Source: Trueperaceae bacterium
GTDB lineage: Bacteria > Deinococcota > Deinococci > Deinococcales > Trueperaceae
Length of the DNA: 37,227 nucleotides
Assembly: GCA_013697735.1 (NCBI GenBank)
Contig: JACCWH010000028.1
Location: 1 to 37,227, forward strand
Direction: 5' to 3'
Shown: positions 27,070-35,627 of the stretch, piece after piece
How the letters are laid out: each line of letters starts with the position of its first letter
How positions within the stretch are numbered: the stretch's first letter is position 1
Made by a program: the position numbers and the translations under genes
Notes under the pieces: model-generated
Told to the model about the DNA's origin: nothing
What the model saw: only the letters and a program-made list of their open reading frames with translations
Databases searched by the model: none

Positions 27070-28521
27070 GTGGCGACCACCGGTGGGCTCAGCTTCCCCG
27101 ACGACACCACACACCTCGATCCGCGAGCCTTCGACCGCTGGCAGGCCCGACGCCGTTGGGCGAAAGCCGGGCTGATCTACGCCGTGATGCTCGCGTTCGC
27201 GATCGTGTTCATCGGTCCCATCCTCTTCGCAGCAGTATCGTCGATCAAGACCGATCCACTCGAGTACCCTCCGAGCCTCGCGATTCCGCAGCTGCAACCG
27301 AAGAACTGGTCGGCCTCGGCGCGACTCGGCGCCGCCGGCGCCGGCGACCGCCTGTTCGGTGGCTTCGCGCCCGGTGCGGTCGTCCCCTTCGAGATCACCT
27401 ACTTCGTCCGGGAGGGCCTCGACGTGACCCCGCCCGAGGTCGTGGTACCGCGGCGGCGCCCCGGCGCCGGCCCTGGCGCCGTCCTGGCGATGGACTTCGC
27501 TGCCGACTACGCGAGCGTCGGCGACCTGACGATCGTGCGCCGCCAGCCGAGCCTGGCCGACGAGACGGGGGCTATCCCGGGGGAGCTCGTCACCTTCGCC
27601 TTCACCGTCGCCTACGTCGGTGAAGGCCCTACGACGGAGCGGCTCCCGCTCGACGTGACCGCCGAGGTCGGCATGACCTACGTCGATTCGACGATCACCG
27701 CGAGCCGCCTCGAACGGCGCGGCCGTACGGCGTCGTTCGAGAACGCCGCCCCGGGCGTCCTCGGCTACGTCTTTCGCAACTACGTCCGCGTGTTCAACGA
27801 GGTTCGCACGCCGGCGACGCGCCAGAGCCTCTTCCTCGTGTGGATCGGCAACAGCTTCGTCTTCGCCTTCTTCCGCATCATCATCACGCTGCTGCTCGCG
27901 TCGATGGCCGGCTACGCGCTGGCGCGACTCCGCTTCCGCGGTCGCGAGGCGATCTTCATGCTCGTGCTCTTCGCGCAGATGGTACCGCTGCAAGTCCTCT
28001 TCATCTCGAACTACCTGGTCCTCCGCGACGGCATCGTCTCGATCGATGGCTTCAAACTCTCCACCTTGTGGGGGTTTCCGGACGGGATGCTCAACAGCCT
28101 CACCGGGCTCCTGTTCGTGACCGCGCTGAACGCTGGAGCCGTGTTCATCATGAAGCAGTTCTTCGAGTCGATCCCGCGCGAGGTCGAGGAGGCGGCGATG
28201 ATCGACGGCGCGAGCCATTGGCGGCGCTACTGGAGCGTGGTGCTGCCGATGGCGCGGCCCGCACTCGGCGCACTCACGATCATCACCTTCCAGGGGGCGT
28301 GGAACGACTTCTTCTGGCCCTTCATCGTGCTCACGAGCCCCGAGACGATGAAGACGCTCCCGATCGGCCTCCTCTCCTTCCGCAACATCTACGGCGGGGT
28401 GGGCGACTGGGGCCTCATCCTCGCCGGCGCGGTCCTCAGCGCACTTCCGGTGATCGTCCTCTTCGTGGTCTTCCAACGCTACTTCCTCGAGGGCGTCTCG
28501 TTCGGGGGCGGCAAGGAGTGA
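27070..28521 (+). CDS. Sugar ABC transporter permease, MalG-like, with large loop domain
   Basis: The 483-residue protein is the second permease subunit. The first helix (about 33-57) and the AVSSIKTDPLEYPP segment are normal. Instead of a short loop, about 160 mostly beta-type residues (about 75-235) follow before VFRNYVRVFNEV and the second helix (GNSFVFAFFRIIITLLLASMAGYALARL). The remaining helices and the EAA motif EEAAMIDGASHWRRYWSVVLPMARP are typical. Common MalG-like proteins have about 275-300 residues. The inserted stretch should lie outside the membrane; its part PGELVTFAFTVAYVGEGP recalls Ig-like/DUF11 beta-sandwiches. The start is GTG 27070. No ATPase gene follows. Confidence 0.88.
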   Translation: MATTGGLSFPDDTTHLDPRAFDRWQARRRWAKAGLIYAVMLAFAIVFIGPILFAAVSSIKTDPLEYPPSLAIPQLQPKNWSASARLGAAGAGDRLFGGFAPGAVVPFEITYFVREGLDVTPPEVVVPRRRPGAGPGAVLAMDFAADYASVGDLTIVRRQPSLADETGAIPGELVTFAFTVAYVGEGPTTERLPLDVTAEVGMTYVDSTITASRLERRGRTASFENAAPGVLGYVFRNYVRVFNEVRTPATRQSLFLVWIGNSFVFAFFRIIITLLLASMAGYALARLRFRGREAIFMLVLFAQMVPLQVLFISNYLVLRDGIVSIDGFKLSTLWGFPDGMLNSLTGLLFVTALNAGAVFIMKQFFESIPREVEEAAMIDGASHWRRYWSVVLPMARPALGALTIITFQGAWNDFFWPFIVLTSPETMKTLPIGLLSFRNIYGGVGDWGLILAGAVLSALPVIVLFVVFQRYFLEGVSFGGGKE

Positions 28522-28559
28522 CGGCTGCACGGGGCTCGCCCTCCGCGCCGGCGTCCTGG

Positions 28560-28565
28560 TAGATT
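28560..28565 (+). promoter_or_regulatory. Candidate -10 box of the debranching enzyme gene
   Basis: TAGATT lies 57 nt before ATG 28623. The predicted transcript would begin near 28572, right at the foot of the inverted repeat 28573-28604, so the gene may have its own structured leader. Confidence 0.35.
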
Positions 28566-28572
28566 CGAGATG

Positions 28573-28604
28573 CCCGGGTCGAGTGCCGCCGCACTCGCCC
28601 CGGG
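28573..28604. repeat. 14-bp inverted repeat upstream of the debranching enzyme gene
   Basis: CCCGGGTCGAGTGC (28573-28586) and GCACTCGCCCCGGG (28591-28604) match at 13 of 14 positions with a 4-nt loop. No T-run follows. It may end the transporter transcript, cap the 5' end of the next mRNA, or bind a regulator. Confidence 0.55.
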
Positions 28605-28622
28605 CCTTCCCTAGGAGTTGCG

Positions 28623-30503
28623 ATGGATTTCCGGCACAACGTCGTGCTCAAAGAGCACTACACCTTCTTCGTCGGCGGCGCCGAGGCCGGAGCCGACGGT
28701 GGCGAGCACGGCCTCTACAACCGCGACACCCGTATCCTCTCGCGCTATGCCTGGCGCTTCCTGTCGGGGAGCGAAGGTCGGTTCCAAGCACTCGTGATCG
28801 ATAGCCCGCGGCCCGACACGCTCCACGCACACCACGCGCTCATTGCCGGACCGTCGCAGCTCGTGGCGGTGCGGCGGACGCTGCACGCCTGCGCGAACGG
28901 GCTCGACGACGAGCTCGTGATCGAGAACACGTCGCTCGACCGGCAGTCGATCAGCGTCGAACTCGATGTCGTGGCCGATTTCGGTGACCTCTTCGAGGCG
29001 CGCGGATGGCACGCGATCGAACGCGCGGCGCCGATCGGGCACGTCGAAGCCACGGCGGTCGAGTTCCGTCATCGCGCCAGCGACGGCCTCGAGATAGCTG
29101 TTCGCGTCACCTTCGACGCGCTCGCCGCCGCCCGACCCGACGGGGGCGATTGGGAGCTCTCGCTCGCACCCGGCGAGTGCGTGACGCTCTGCGCCGAGGT
29201 GCGCGTCGACAACCCCCTCGACACACCCCCGCACGATCCGATCTCCTACGACGCGTGGCGCTCGGGGTTCTCGAGCGACGATCTCGCGCATGGCGTGGTC
29301 GCCCGCGCGGTCGACGATCTGCGTGGGCTGCTGCTCTTCACCGAGCACGGCCCCGTGCCCGCCGCCGGCATTCCGTGGTTCGTAGCGGCGTTCGGCCGAG
29401 ATGCGCTCCTGAGCGCCCACATGCTGCTGCCGCTCGCGCCCGAGGTCGCAGCCGGCACGCTGCGCTACCTCGCGCACCACCAGGGGCGCCGCGTGGACGC
29501 CTTCCGGGCCGAAGAACCGGGCAAGATCATGCACGAACTCCGTTTCGGTGAGCTGACCCGAATGGGGCGGGTGCCGCACGGGCCCTACTACGGCACCGTC
29601 GATGCCACGCCGCTCTTCGTGTCACTCGTCGATGCATACCGGCGCGCCACGGGTGACATGGAGCTCGTGCGGTCGCTCCGACCGGCGTGGGAAGCCGCGC
29701 TGGCATGGATCGACGACTACGGCGACCTCGACGGTGACGGGTTCGTGGAGTTCACGCCCGCCCCGCCGGGCGAGGGGCTCAACGTGCAGTCGTGGAAGGA
29801 CTCGGGCGACTCGATGAGCCACGCCGACGGCACGCTCGCGGCGGGTGCACTGGCGGTGTCCGAAGTGCAGGGGTACGTCTACGCAGCATTTTGCGCTGCG
29901 GCCGACCTCCTCGAGGCCGAGGCCGACGCCGAGGGGGCCGAGCGCTGGCGCGCACGCGCCACGACGCTCGCCGCGCGCTTCCACGACGCCTTCTGGCTGG
30001 ACGATCTCGGTACCTACGCCATGGCGCTCGATGGCGCCAAGCGCCCCTTGCGCGTGCAGAACTCCGACGCGGGTCAGCTCCTCTGGACCGGCATCGTCCC
30101 CGAGCACGCGGCGCCGCGCCTCGTGGCGACGCTCCTGTCGCCGGCGCTCGCCTCCGGGTGGGGCATTCGAACCCTCGGCGCGGAGGAGGTTCGCTACAAC
30201 CCGGTCAGCTATCACAATGGGTCGGTATGGCCGCACGACACGGCGCTCATCGCCGGCGGCTTCGAGCGCTACGGCTTCACGTCCGAAGCGGCCAGCCTCG
30301 GCGACGCCCTCTTCGACCTCGCCCGAGCGCAGCCCGACGGGCGCCTCCCGGAGCTCGTCGCCGGCTATACGCGCGACGACCGTGCACCCGTCCCCTACCC
30401 CGTCGCGTGCCGGCCCCAGGCCTGGGACGCCGCCGCGCTCCTCTACCTGCTCACGCTCCGTCGGCGCCCACCGAAGCGTGCACTCGTCGCAGCGTTCCCC
30501 TGA
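28623..30503 (+). CDS. Amylo-alpha-1,6-glucosidase (glycogen-debranching-type) protein
   Basis: The 626-residue protein has the N-terminal beta-sandwich of bacterial glycogen-debranching-like proteins (about 1-195, with FVGGAEAGADGGEHGLYNRDTRILSRY) and an (alpha/alpha)6-barrel (about 225-620). Barrel landmarks are GIPWFVAAFGRDALLSAHMLL, EEPGKIMHELRFGE, GTVDATPLFV, NVQSWKDSGDSMSHADG and NPVSYHNGSVWPHDTALI. The acidic residues in EEPGKIMHE and WKDSGDS are candidate catalytic groups. There is no signal peptide, so it should act in the cytoplasm on imported or stored alpha-glucans. AGGAG precedes ATG 28623. Its position suggests it processes what the upstream transporter brings in. The last 53 bp overlap the convergent nucleosidase gene. 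Confidence 0.88.
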   Translation: MDFRHNVVLKEHYTFFVGGAEAGADGGEHGLYNRDTRILSRYAWRFLSGSEGRFQALVIDSPRPDTLHAHHALIAGPSQLVAVRRTLHACANGLDDELVIENTSLDRQSISVELDVVADFGDLFEARGWHAIERAAPIGHVEATAVEFRHRASDGLEIAVRVTFDALAAARPDGGDWELSLAPGECVTLCAEVRVDNPLDTPPHDPISYDAWRSGFSSDDLAHGVVARAVDDLRGLLLFTEHGPVPAAGIPWFVAAFGRDALLSAHMLLPLAPEVAAGTLRYLAHHQGRRVDAFRAEEPGKIMHELRFGELTRMGRVPHGPYYGTVDATPLFVSLVDAYRRATGDMELVRSLRPAWEAALAWIDDYGDLDGDGFVEFTPAPPGEGLNVQSWKDSGDSMSHADGTLAAGALAVSEVQGYVYAAFCAAADLLEAEADAEGAERWRARATTLAARFHDAFWLDDLGTYAMALDGAKRPLRVQNSDAGQLLWTGIVPEHAAPRLVATLLSPALASGWGIRTLGAEEVRYNPVSYHNGSVWPHDTALIAGGFERYGFTSEAASLGDALFDLARAQPDGRLPELVAGYTRDDRAPVPYPVACRPQAWDAAALLYLLTLRRRPPKRALVAAFP

Positions 30504-31176
30504 CCACCGCCACCGAGCGATCGGCCGCGAGCACCGTGAAGGCGCGAAAGTCGACCTCGGCGGCGTGGTCGGCGGTATCCGAAACGCTCCGCACGATCAC
30601 GAACGGCGCTCCCCATCGTGCGCACACCTGCGCGACCGCCGCCCCCTCCATCTCGGCACACGCCGCCCCGAACTCGGCGAAGAGCGCCGCCACGCGCTCC
30701 GGATCGGCCACGAACTGGTCTCCCGACGCAACACGCCCCGAAAGAGCCCGAACGCCGGCCTCGGCCGCGACCTCCGTCGCCGCCGCCAGTGCGAAGGCGT
30801 GCAGGAGCGGATCCGCGGGCCACGCCAGCAGCGCCTCGCCCGGTACGCGCCCCGCCTCGTAGCCGAGCGCACGCACGTCGACATCGTGCTGCACGGCGTC
30901 GACGCTCACCACGATGTCGCCCACCGCCAGTCGGGGGTCGACGCCTCCGGCGACACCGGTCATGATCACGCGCTGCGCACCACTCCCGAGGAGCGCCTGC
31001 GTGAGCGCCGCGGCGTTGACCTTGCCGATACCGCACTCGGCGAGGAGCACGTCGACGCCCTCGATGCGCCCGCGCACCACGGCGAAGGGGTGGGCGGCAA
31101 CCGGCTCGAGCCGCTCGGCGACCGATCGGAGGCCCGCGAGCTCCTCCGGCATCGCCGCGATCACCGCGATCGGCAC
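30451..31176 (-). CDS. mtnN: 5'-methylthioadenosine/S-adenosylhomocysteine nucleosidase
   Basis: The 241-residue enzyme splits adenine from MTA and SAH, clearing by-products of SAM reactions. Family motifs are IAVIAAMPEEL at the N-terminus, ECGIGKVNAA, GVAGGVDPRLAVGDIVVS, SGDQFVAD, and the substrate-binding AEMEGAAVAQVC with the catalytic aspartate in VRSVSDTAD. The length is typical (about 230). The start is GTG 31176 with GAGGGGG upstream. It begins 13 bp after the stop of the 196-residue membrane protein gene and is probably co-transcribed with it. Its 3' end overlaps the debranching gene by 53 bp. Confidence 0.94.
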   Translation of the reverse strand: MPIAVIAAMPEELAGLRSVAERLEPVAAHPFAVVRGRIEGVDVLLAECGIGKVNAAALTQALLGSGAQRVIMTGVAGGVDPRLAVGDIVVSVDAVQHDVDVRALGYEAGRVPGEALLAWPADPLLHAFALAAATEVAAEAGVRALSGRVASGDQFVADPERVAALFAEFGAACAEMEGAAVAQVCARWGAPFVIVRSVSDTADHAAEVDFRAFTVLAADRSVAVVRGTLRRVHASVGADGA

Positions 31177-31189
31177 GTGAGCATCCCCC

Positions 31190-31780
31190 TCATCCGGGGC
31201 TGTTCGTATACACCAACCGCCCGAGGAAGGCGCCGGCCACGAGACCCGGGATGGCGAGCGCGAGCATCAGCGGATCGGTGGTCACGTCGGTCTGGAACAT
31301 CTTGGCGACCTCCACCCCGATCGTGAGGAAGGCCCCCGAGATCAACGTCATCATCACGGCCCGCGGCGTGTTGCGTCGCATGAGCCACAGCACCGAGAAG
31401 TACCCGAAGAGCAGGTAGAAGCCCGCGCCCGTCACCGTTCGCAGGAGCTCGTTCCCGGCGACGTCCTCGCTCGGCGCTGCGCTCTGGAGCACGATGAAGA
31501 AGATCGTCGCCATCATCAGCGCACCAGCGAAGCGTCCCGGCTTCTTCCCCGGTCGGCCGGTCGCCGCGGGCGCTCCGCCCTTCGTCGCGTCGTTGGCACC
31601 GTCGTCCGACGCTGCGCTCCCACCCGCTGCACGCCGCGCCTTCGCGGCCTCGCGGCCGCGCAGACGGCGGGCGCGGGCGGTCTGGATCTTCTCGCGGCGG
31701 GCGTCCCTCTTGCGCTCCTTCTCCTTCTCCGCTTTCTTGTCCTGCTTCTCCTGAGCGCGGCGGATCTGCCGATTCATCAT
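31190..31780 (-). CDS. Four-helix membrane protein with basic N-terminal coil, unknown function
   Basis: The 196-residue protein begins with a strongly charged Lys/Arg/Glu-rich helix (about 3-45, NRQIRRAQEKQDKKAEKEKERKR), then a flexible Ala/Gly stretch (about 46-80), then four hydrophobic segments (about 84-100, 113-132, 140-157, 168-190). The N-terminus should be cytoplasmic and could bind nucleic acid or ribosomes, but that is only inference from charge. I do not recognise a family. ATG 31780 (first of an ATG pair) lies 6 nt after TACACT, so the mRNA should be leaderless. It is divergent from lysA and upstream of mtnN. Confidence 0.7.
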   Translation of the reverse strand: MMNRQIRRAQEKQDKKAEKEKERKRDARREKIQTARARRLRGREAAKARRAAGGSAASDDGANDATKGGAPAATGRPGKKPGRFAGALMMATIFFIVLQSAAPSEDVAGNELLRTVTGAGFYLLFGYFSVLWLMRRNTPRAVMMTLISGAFLTIGVEVAKMFQTDVTTDPLMLALAIPGLVAGAFLGRLVYTNSPG

Positions 31781-31786
31781 GACGCC

Positions 31787-31792
31787 AGTGTA
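31787..31792 (-). promoter_or_regulatory. Leaderless -10 box of the four-helix protein gene
   Basis: TACACT on the minus strand lies 6 nt before ATG 31780, the same box and spacing as sseA. Confidence 0.6.
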
Positions 31793-31883
31793 CGTTCCGT
31801 TGGCTCGCGAACCCCGACACCGGCTCGTGGCGAAGGGCGGCGCGCGCGCCACGCCGGCGCGGTGCGGGCGAATCGAGGGGTGC

Positions 31884-31889
31884 TAGACT
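31884..31889 (+). promoter_or_regulatory. Extended -10 box of lysA
   Basis: TAGACT, preceded by TGC, lies 8 nt before ATG 31898. It excludes the upstream GTG 31862 as the start. Confidence 0.6.
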
Positions 31890-31897
31890 TCGCCCTC

Positions 31898-33148
31898 ATG
31901 CAGCCTTCGAGCACGATCGACGACGCCACCTTGCACGAGCTCGCCGAGGCATTCGGTACGCCGCTCTGGATCTACGACCTGCGCGAGATCGACGCCGCAC
32001 TCACGCTCGTGCGCGACGCTTTCCCGCACGCCCACCTCGCCTACGCCGCCAAGGCGAACGCCAACCGCGCGATCCTGCGGCACCTCCATGCGCACGGCGT
32101 GGGGGCCGAGGTGATCACCGTCGGAGAGCTCGCGCGCGTGCTCCGCGCGGAGATGAACCCGGCCGGCATCGTGGTCGGCGGTCCGGCGCAGGACCGCGCG
32201 CTGCGCGAACTGGCACGGCGGAGCGGGGTGGGCCGCATCAGCCTCGACAGCGTGTCCCAGTGGGCCGATTGGCGCGACGACGGCGGCTGGCCCGACGGCG
32301 CCCGCGCCTTCGTGCGGGTGAATCCCGCCCTCGACCCCGCCACGCACGAACACATGGCGACGGGTCAAGCGACCTCGAAGTTCGGCCTGGCCCCCGACGA
32401 GGCGCTGGCCCTCGCACGTGAGGTCGCCGACGCCGGGGTCCTCGCCGGCCTGCACGTGCACGCCGGTTCGCAGATCACCGACACCGCCGTCCACGACGGT
32501 GTGCTGGCGGTGCTCGCGCCGCTCTACGACGCGCTCCCGGAAGCGTACGAGCTCGACCTCGGCGGCGGCTTCGCCGTCCCCGGTTACCCCTACGCGGCGC
32601 TCGCCGAGCGCGTCACGTCGTTCACGGAGGCCCGCGGATTGCGGCTCTGGCTCGAACCCGGTCGCGCCCTCGTGGCCACCGCCGGCACGCTGCTCACGCG
32701 CGTGCTGCACGTGAAGGAGGGTGTGCGGCGGCACGTGATCGCCGATGCCGGCATGGCCGACCTCCTGCGCCCCGCGCTCTACGGTGCCCACCACCCGGTG
32801 CGCGCCGTGAGCGACGGGAGCACGCGCAGGTCGCACGACGGCCCCACCGACGTCGACGGGCCGCTGTGCGAGAACGCCGATCGTATCGCCCGCGACGCGG
32901 CCCTCCCCGACGTCCTGCGCGGCGACCTGCTCGCCGTCGAGCTCGCGGGCGCCTACGGCCTCGCGATGGGATCACACTACGCGTCGCACACGCGCGCAGC
33001 CGAAGTCGTGATCGACGGCGGCGGTGCACCGCGACTGGCGCGGCGACGCGAGGTGCTCGAGGCGCTCTGGGCCGACGAGGTCGACGAGGAAGGCGAAGGG
33101 GGCTTCGAGTTCCTCACCTTCGGCGAGGCCGCCCCCACGGCAGGGTGA
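31898..33148 (+). CDS. lysA: Diaminopimelate decarboxylase
   Basis: The 416-residue PLP enzyme makes L-lysine from meso-diaminopimelate, the last step of lysine synthesis, in the cytoplasm. The PLP lysine is Lys52 in AYAAKANAN. HVHAGSQI, ELDLGGGFAV, LEPGRALVA and GPLCENADRIARD (with the active-site cysteine) follow in the usual order; AGAYGLAMGSHYASHTRAAEV closes the active site. ATG 31898 is chosen because of the promoter 8 nt upstream and the normal domain start. The stop overlaps the next start as GTGA. Confidence 0.94.
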   Translation: MQPSSTIDDATLHELAEAFGTPLWIYDLREIDAALTLVRDAFPHAHLAYAAKANANRAILRHLHAHGVGAEVITVGELARVLRAEMNPAGIVVGGPAQDRALRELARRSGVGRISLDSVSQWADWRDDGGWPDGARAFVRVNPALDPATHEHMATGQATSKFGLAPDEALALAREVADAGVLAGLHVHAGSQITDTAVHDGVLAVLAPLYDALPEAYELDLGGGFAVPGYPYAALAERVTSFTEARGLRLWLEPGRALVATAGTLLTRVLHVKEGVRRHVIADAGMADLLRPALYGAHHPVRAVSDGSTRRSHDGPTDVDGPLCENADRIARDAALPDVLRGDLLAVELAGAYGLAMGSHYASHTRAAEVVIDGGGAPRLARRREVLEALWADEVDEEGEGGFEFLTFGEAAPTAG

Positions 33149-34026
33149 GCGCCGGTTCGAACGGGGCCGGCCGCCGCGTCGCCGACGGCGACGGCGGCCC
33201 CCACGGGCCGGCCTTGGCGGAGTGCGCGGCGCGACGCTTCGGCCGCCTCGCGGGTCGCCACGCACTCTCCGTCTCGCTCGCCGACGGCTCCTGGCTCGCT
33301 CGCGCCGCCGACGCGCCCTTCGTCGCCGCGAGCGTGATCAAGGTGCCACTGCTCGTGCTCGCGCTCGCGGCCGCGGAGCGCGGCGAGTTCGATCCTGGCG
33401 AACGCGTGCAGGTCGAGCGCAACGACCTCGCGACCGGGTCCGGCCTCCTGCGCGACCTCGACGACGGCCTCACCCTCACGTGGCGCGACCTGCTCACGCT
33501 CATGATGGTGATCTCGGACAACACGGCCACCAATCTGGTACTGGCGCGGCTCGGCGTCGAGGCAGTCAACGCGGCTCTCCCGGGCCTCGGCATGCCGTCG
33601 ACGTCGGTCGCGGGCCCGCTCCAGGTCGATGCGACACGTCAGACACCGGCGCAGCGCGCGGGACGCAGCGCTACGACGACTGCGGCCGATCTGCACGACG
33701 TGCTGCGTCGGCTCGACGACGGCCTCCTGCTCGGTCCGGAGGCCACGGCGTGGGCCCGCGATCGCCTGGTCGGTCAACGCTATCGAGAGGGTATCGCGCG
33801 ACTCCTCGATGGCCCCCCGGGCACGCATGTCGTCGGCTCGAAGGGGGGCTGGCTCGCTCGGGCACGACACGACGCGGGGATCGTCTGGAGCGCGGACGGC
33901 GTGCGGCTCGCCACGGTCGTGGTCCTCAGCGCCGATCACCCGACCGAACGGTTCGGGCCCGACCACCCGGCCGTTCTCGCGATCGCTCGCTTCGCGCGCG
34001 ACGCGCTCGCGCTCACGCGACCGTAG
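33145..34026 (+). CDS. Class A beta-lactamase-fold serine hydrolase without signal peptide
   Basis: The 293-residue protein has the three motifs of the penicillin-recognising fold: SVIK at residues 63-66 (nucleophile Ser63, Lys66), SDN at 124-126 and a KGG in VVGSKGGW near residue 231 replacing KTG. The SATTTAADLHDVL stretch corresponds to the DTTTP region of class A enzymes. I see no clear counterpart of the Glu166 omega loop, so efficient beta-lactam hydrolysis is doubtful; peptidase or esterase activity is equally possible. No signal peptide or membrane segment precedes the domain. The GTG start overlaps the lysA stop, so the two are translationally coupled. Confidence 0.8.
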   Translation: MSAGSNGAGRRVADGDGGPHGPALAECAARRFGRLAGRHALSVSLADGSWLARAADAPFVAASVIKVPLLVLALAAAERGEFDPGERVQVERNDLATGSGLLRDLDDGLTLTWRDLLTLMMVISDNTATNLVLARLGVEAVNAALPGLGMPSTSVAGPLQVDATRQTPAQRAGRSATTTAADLHDVLRRLDDGLLLGPEATAWARDRLVGQRYREGIARLLDGPPGTHVVGSKGGWLARARHDAGIVWSADGVRLATVVVLSADHPTERFGPDHPAVLAIARFARDALALTRP

Positions 34027-34059
34027 GCCGCCTCGCAACGACGCGGCGCGGCCCACGGG

Positions 34060-34065
34060 TAGGCT
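34060..34065 (+). promoter_or_regulatory. Leaderless -10 box of the crtI-like gene
   Basis: TAGGCT lies 6 nt before GTG 34072. A leaderless mRNA beginning with GTG is predicted. Confidence 0.55.
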
Positions 34066-34071
34066 GAGCGG

Positions 34072-35592
34072 GTGGAACACGTCGTCGTCATCGGATCGGG
34101 GTTCGGTGGCCTGGGGGCTGCGGCGCGACTCGCCGCCCGCGGGCATCCGGTCACGCTCGTGGAATCACTCGACAAGCTCGGCGGTCGCGCCTACGTCTTC
34201 GAACAGGATGGCTTCCGATTCGATGGCGGGCCCACGATCATCACCGCGCCCTGGCTCTTCGACGACATCTGGACCCTGGCTGGGAAGCGGCGCGAGGACT
34301 ACGTCGAGTTCGTGAAGTGCGACCCCTTCTATCGCATCTTCGATCACACCGGGCGGCGCTTCGACTACAACGACGACGAGGCCTTCATCCTCTCGGAGAT
34401 CGCCCGCATTTCACCGAGCGACGCGCGGGGCTACCTCGACTTCGTCCGCAGCGCCAAGGCGATCTTCGACAAGGGCTTCGTCGAACTCGCCGATACGCCG
34501 TTCTCGACCTTCTGGGACATGCTCCGCGTGGCGCCCGACCTGATCCGGCTCCGTTCCGATCAGAGCGTCTACCGCTACGTATCGAAGTACATACAGGACG
34601 ACTTCCTCCGACAAGTCTTCTCGTTCCACCCGCTGCTCGTGGGTGGCAATCCCTTCGATACGACGAGCATCTACGCGATGATCCACTACCTCGAGCGGCA
34701 GTGGGGTGTCTGGTACGCGATGGGGGGAACGGGGGCGCTCGTGGCCGCCTTCGAGCGCCTCCTGCGAGAACTCGGCGTGGACGTCCACCTGAACGCGCCC
34801 GTCGAGCGGATCCTCGTGTCGCGTGGGCCCGACGGCCGGCCGCGGGCCAAGGGCGTTGCGCTCGCCGACGGCCGCACGATCGCGGCCGACGTGGTGGTGA
34901 GCAACGCCGACGTCGCCACGACCTACACCAAGATGATCGCTCCGGAGTTCCGCCGCGTCTACACCGACCGGAAGATGGAGCGCATGCGCTACGCGATGTC
35001 GTTGGTGGTCATCTACTTCGGCACCGACCGCCGCTACACCGACACCGGGCTCGCGCACCACAACATCATCCTCGGACCTCGCTACGAGAGCCTGCTGAAG
35101 GACATCTTCCACAACCGCGGGACGCTTCCGAACGACTTCAGCCTCTACCTGCACATGCCGACGATCACCGACCCGACCATCGCACCCGAGGGGCACGAAT
35201 CGTTCTACGTACTCTCCCCCGTGCCGAACCTCGGCAGCGGCATCGACTGGCGCGAGCACGCGAGCACCTATCGAGACGCGATCATGGGAGCGCTCGAGGA
35301 GCGCTACCTGCCGGGGCTGAGCCGCCACCTGGTGAGTGAACGCATGATCGACCCGACCTACTTCCGGGACACGCTCCGCTCGCACCAGGGCTCGGCCTTC
35401 TCGGTCGAGCCGATCCTGACGCAGTCGGCCTGGTTCCGACCGCACAATCGCTCCGAAGACGTCCCCAATCTCTATCTGGTGGGTGCGGGCACGCACCCAG
35501 GCGCCGGGATGCCCGGGGTGCTGTCGTCGGCGAAGATCGCCGACGACATGATCACCGCGCGAGCTCGGAGCACGTCCACGACGCCGGGCTGA
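34072..35592 (+). CDS. crtI: Phytoene desaturase-type carotenoid oxidoreductase (CrtI family)
   Basis: The 506-residue flavoprotein belongs to the CrtI family, which desaturates phytoene toward lycopene. The FAD motif [21 protein letters not shown] is at about residues 4-24, followed by [26 protein letters not shown]. The C-terminal FAD motif [29 protein letters not shown] is diagnostic. The length fits CrtI (490-550). Related enzymes (CrtD, CrtN, diapophytoene desaturases) share all these motifs, so the exact substrate is uncertain. No other carotenoid gene lies in the window. The start is GTG 34072, set by the promoter box 6 nt upstream. Confidence 0.88.
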   Translation: MEHVVVIGSGFGGLGAAARLAARGHPVTLVESLDKLGGRAYVFEQDGFRFDGGPTIITAPWLFDDIWTLAGKRREDYVEFVKCDPFYRIFDHTGRRFDYNDDEAFILSEIARISPSDARGYLDFVRSAKAIFDKGFVELADTPFSTFWDMLRVAPDLIRLRSDQSVYRYVSKYIQDDFLRQVFSFHPLLVGGNPFDTTSIYAMIHYLERQWGVWYAMGGTGALVAAFERLLRELGVDVHLNAPVERILVSRGPDGRPRAKGVALADGRTIAADVVVSNADVATTYTKMIAPEFRRVYTDRKMERMRYAMSLVVIYFGTDRRYTDTGLAHHNIILGPRYESLLKDIFHNRGTLPNDFSLYLHMPTITDPTIAPEGHESFYVLSPVPNLGSGIDWREHASTYRDAIMGALEERYLPGLSRHLVSERMIDPTYFRDTLRSHQGSAFSVEPILTQSAWFRPHNRSEDVPNLYLVGAGTHPGAGMPGVLSSAKIADDMITARARSTSTTPG

Positions 35593-35620
35593 CGCAGCGG
35601 GGCGAGCCGCTCAGCCGGCG
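35582..35620. terminator. Hairpin between crtI and the lipoprotein gene
   Basis: An outer stem (35582-35592 with 35611-35620, 10 bp with one bulged G) and an inner GCGG/CCGC stem form a long hairpin that includes the crtI stop codon. It lies between two convergent genes and could end both transcripts. There is no T-run. Confidence 0.4.
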
Positions 35621-35627
35621 GCGTGCG

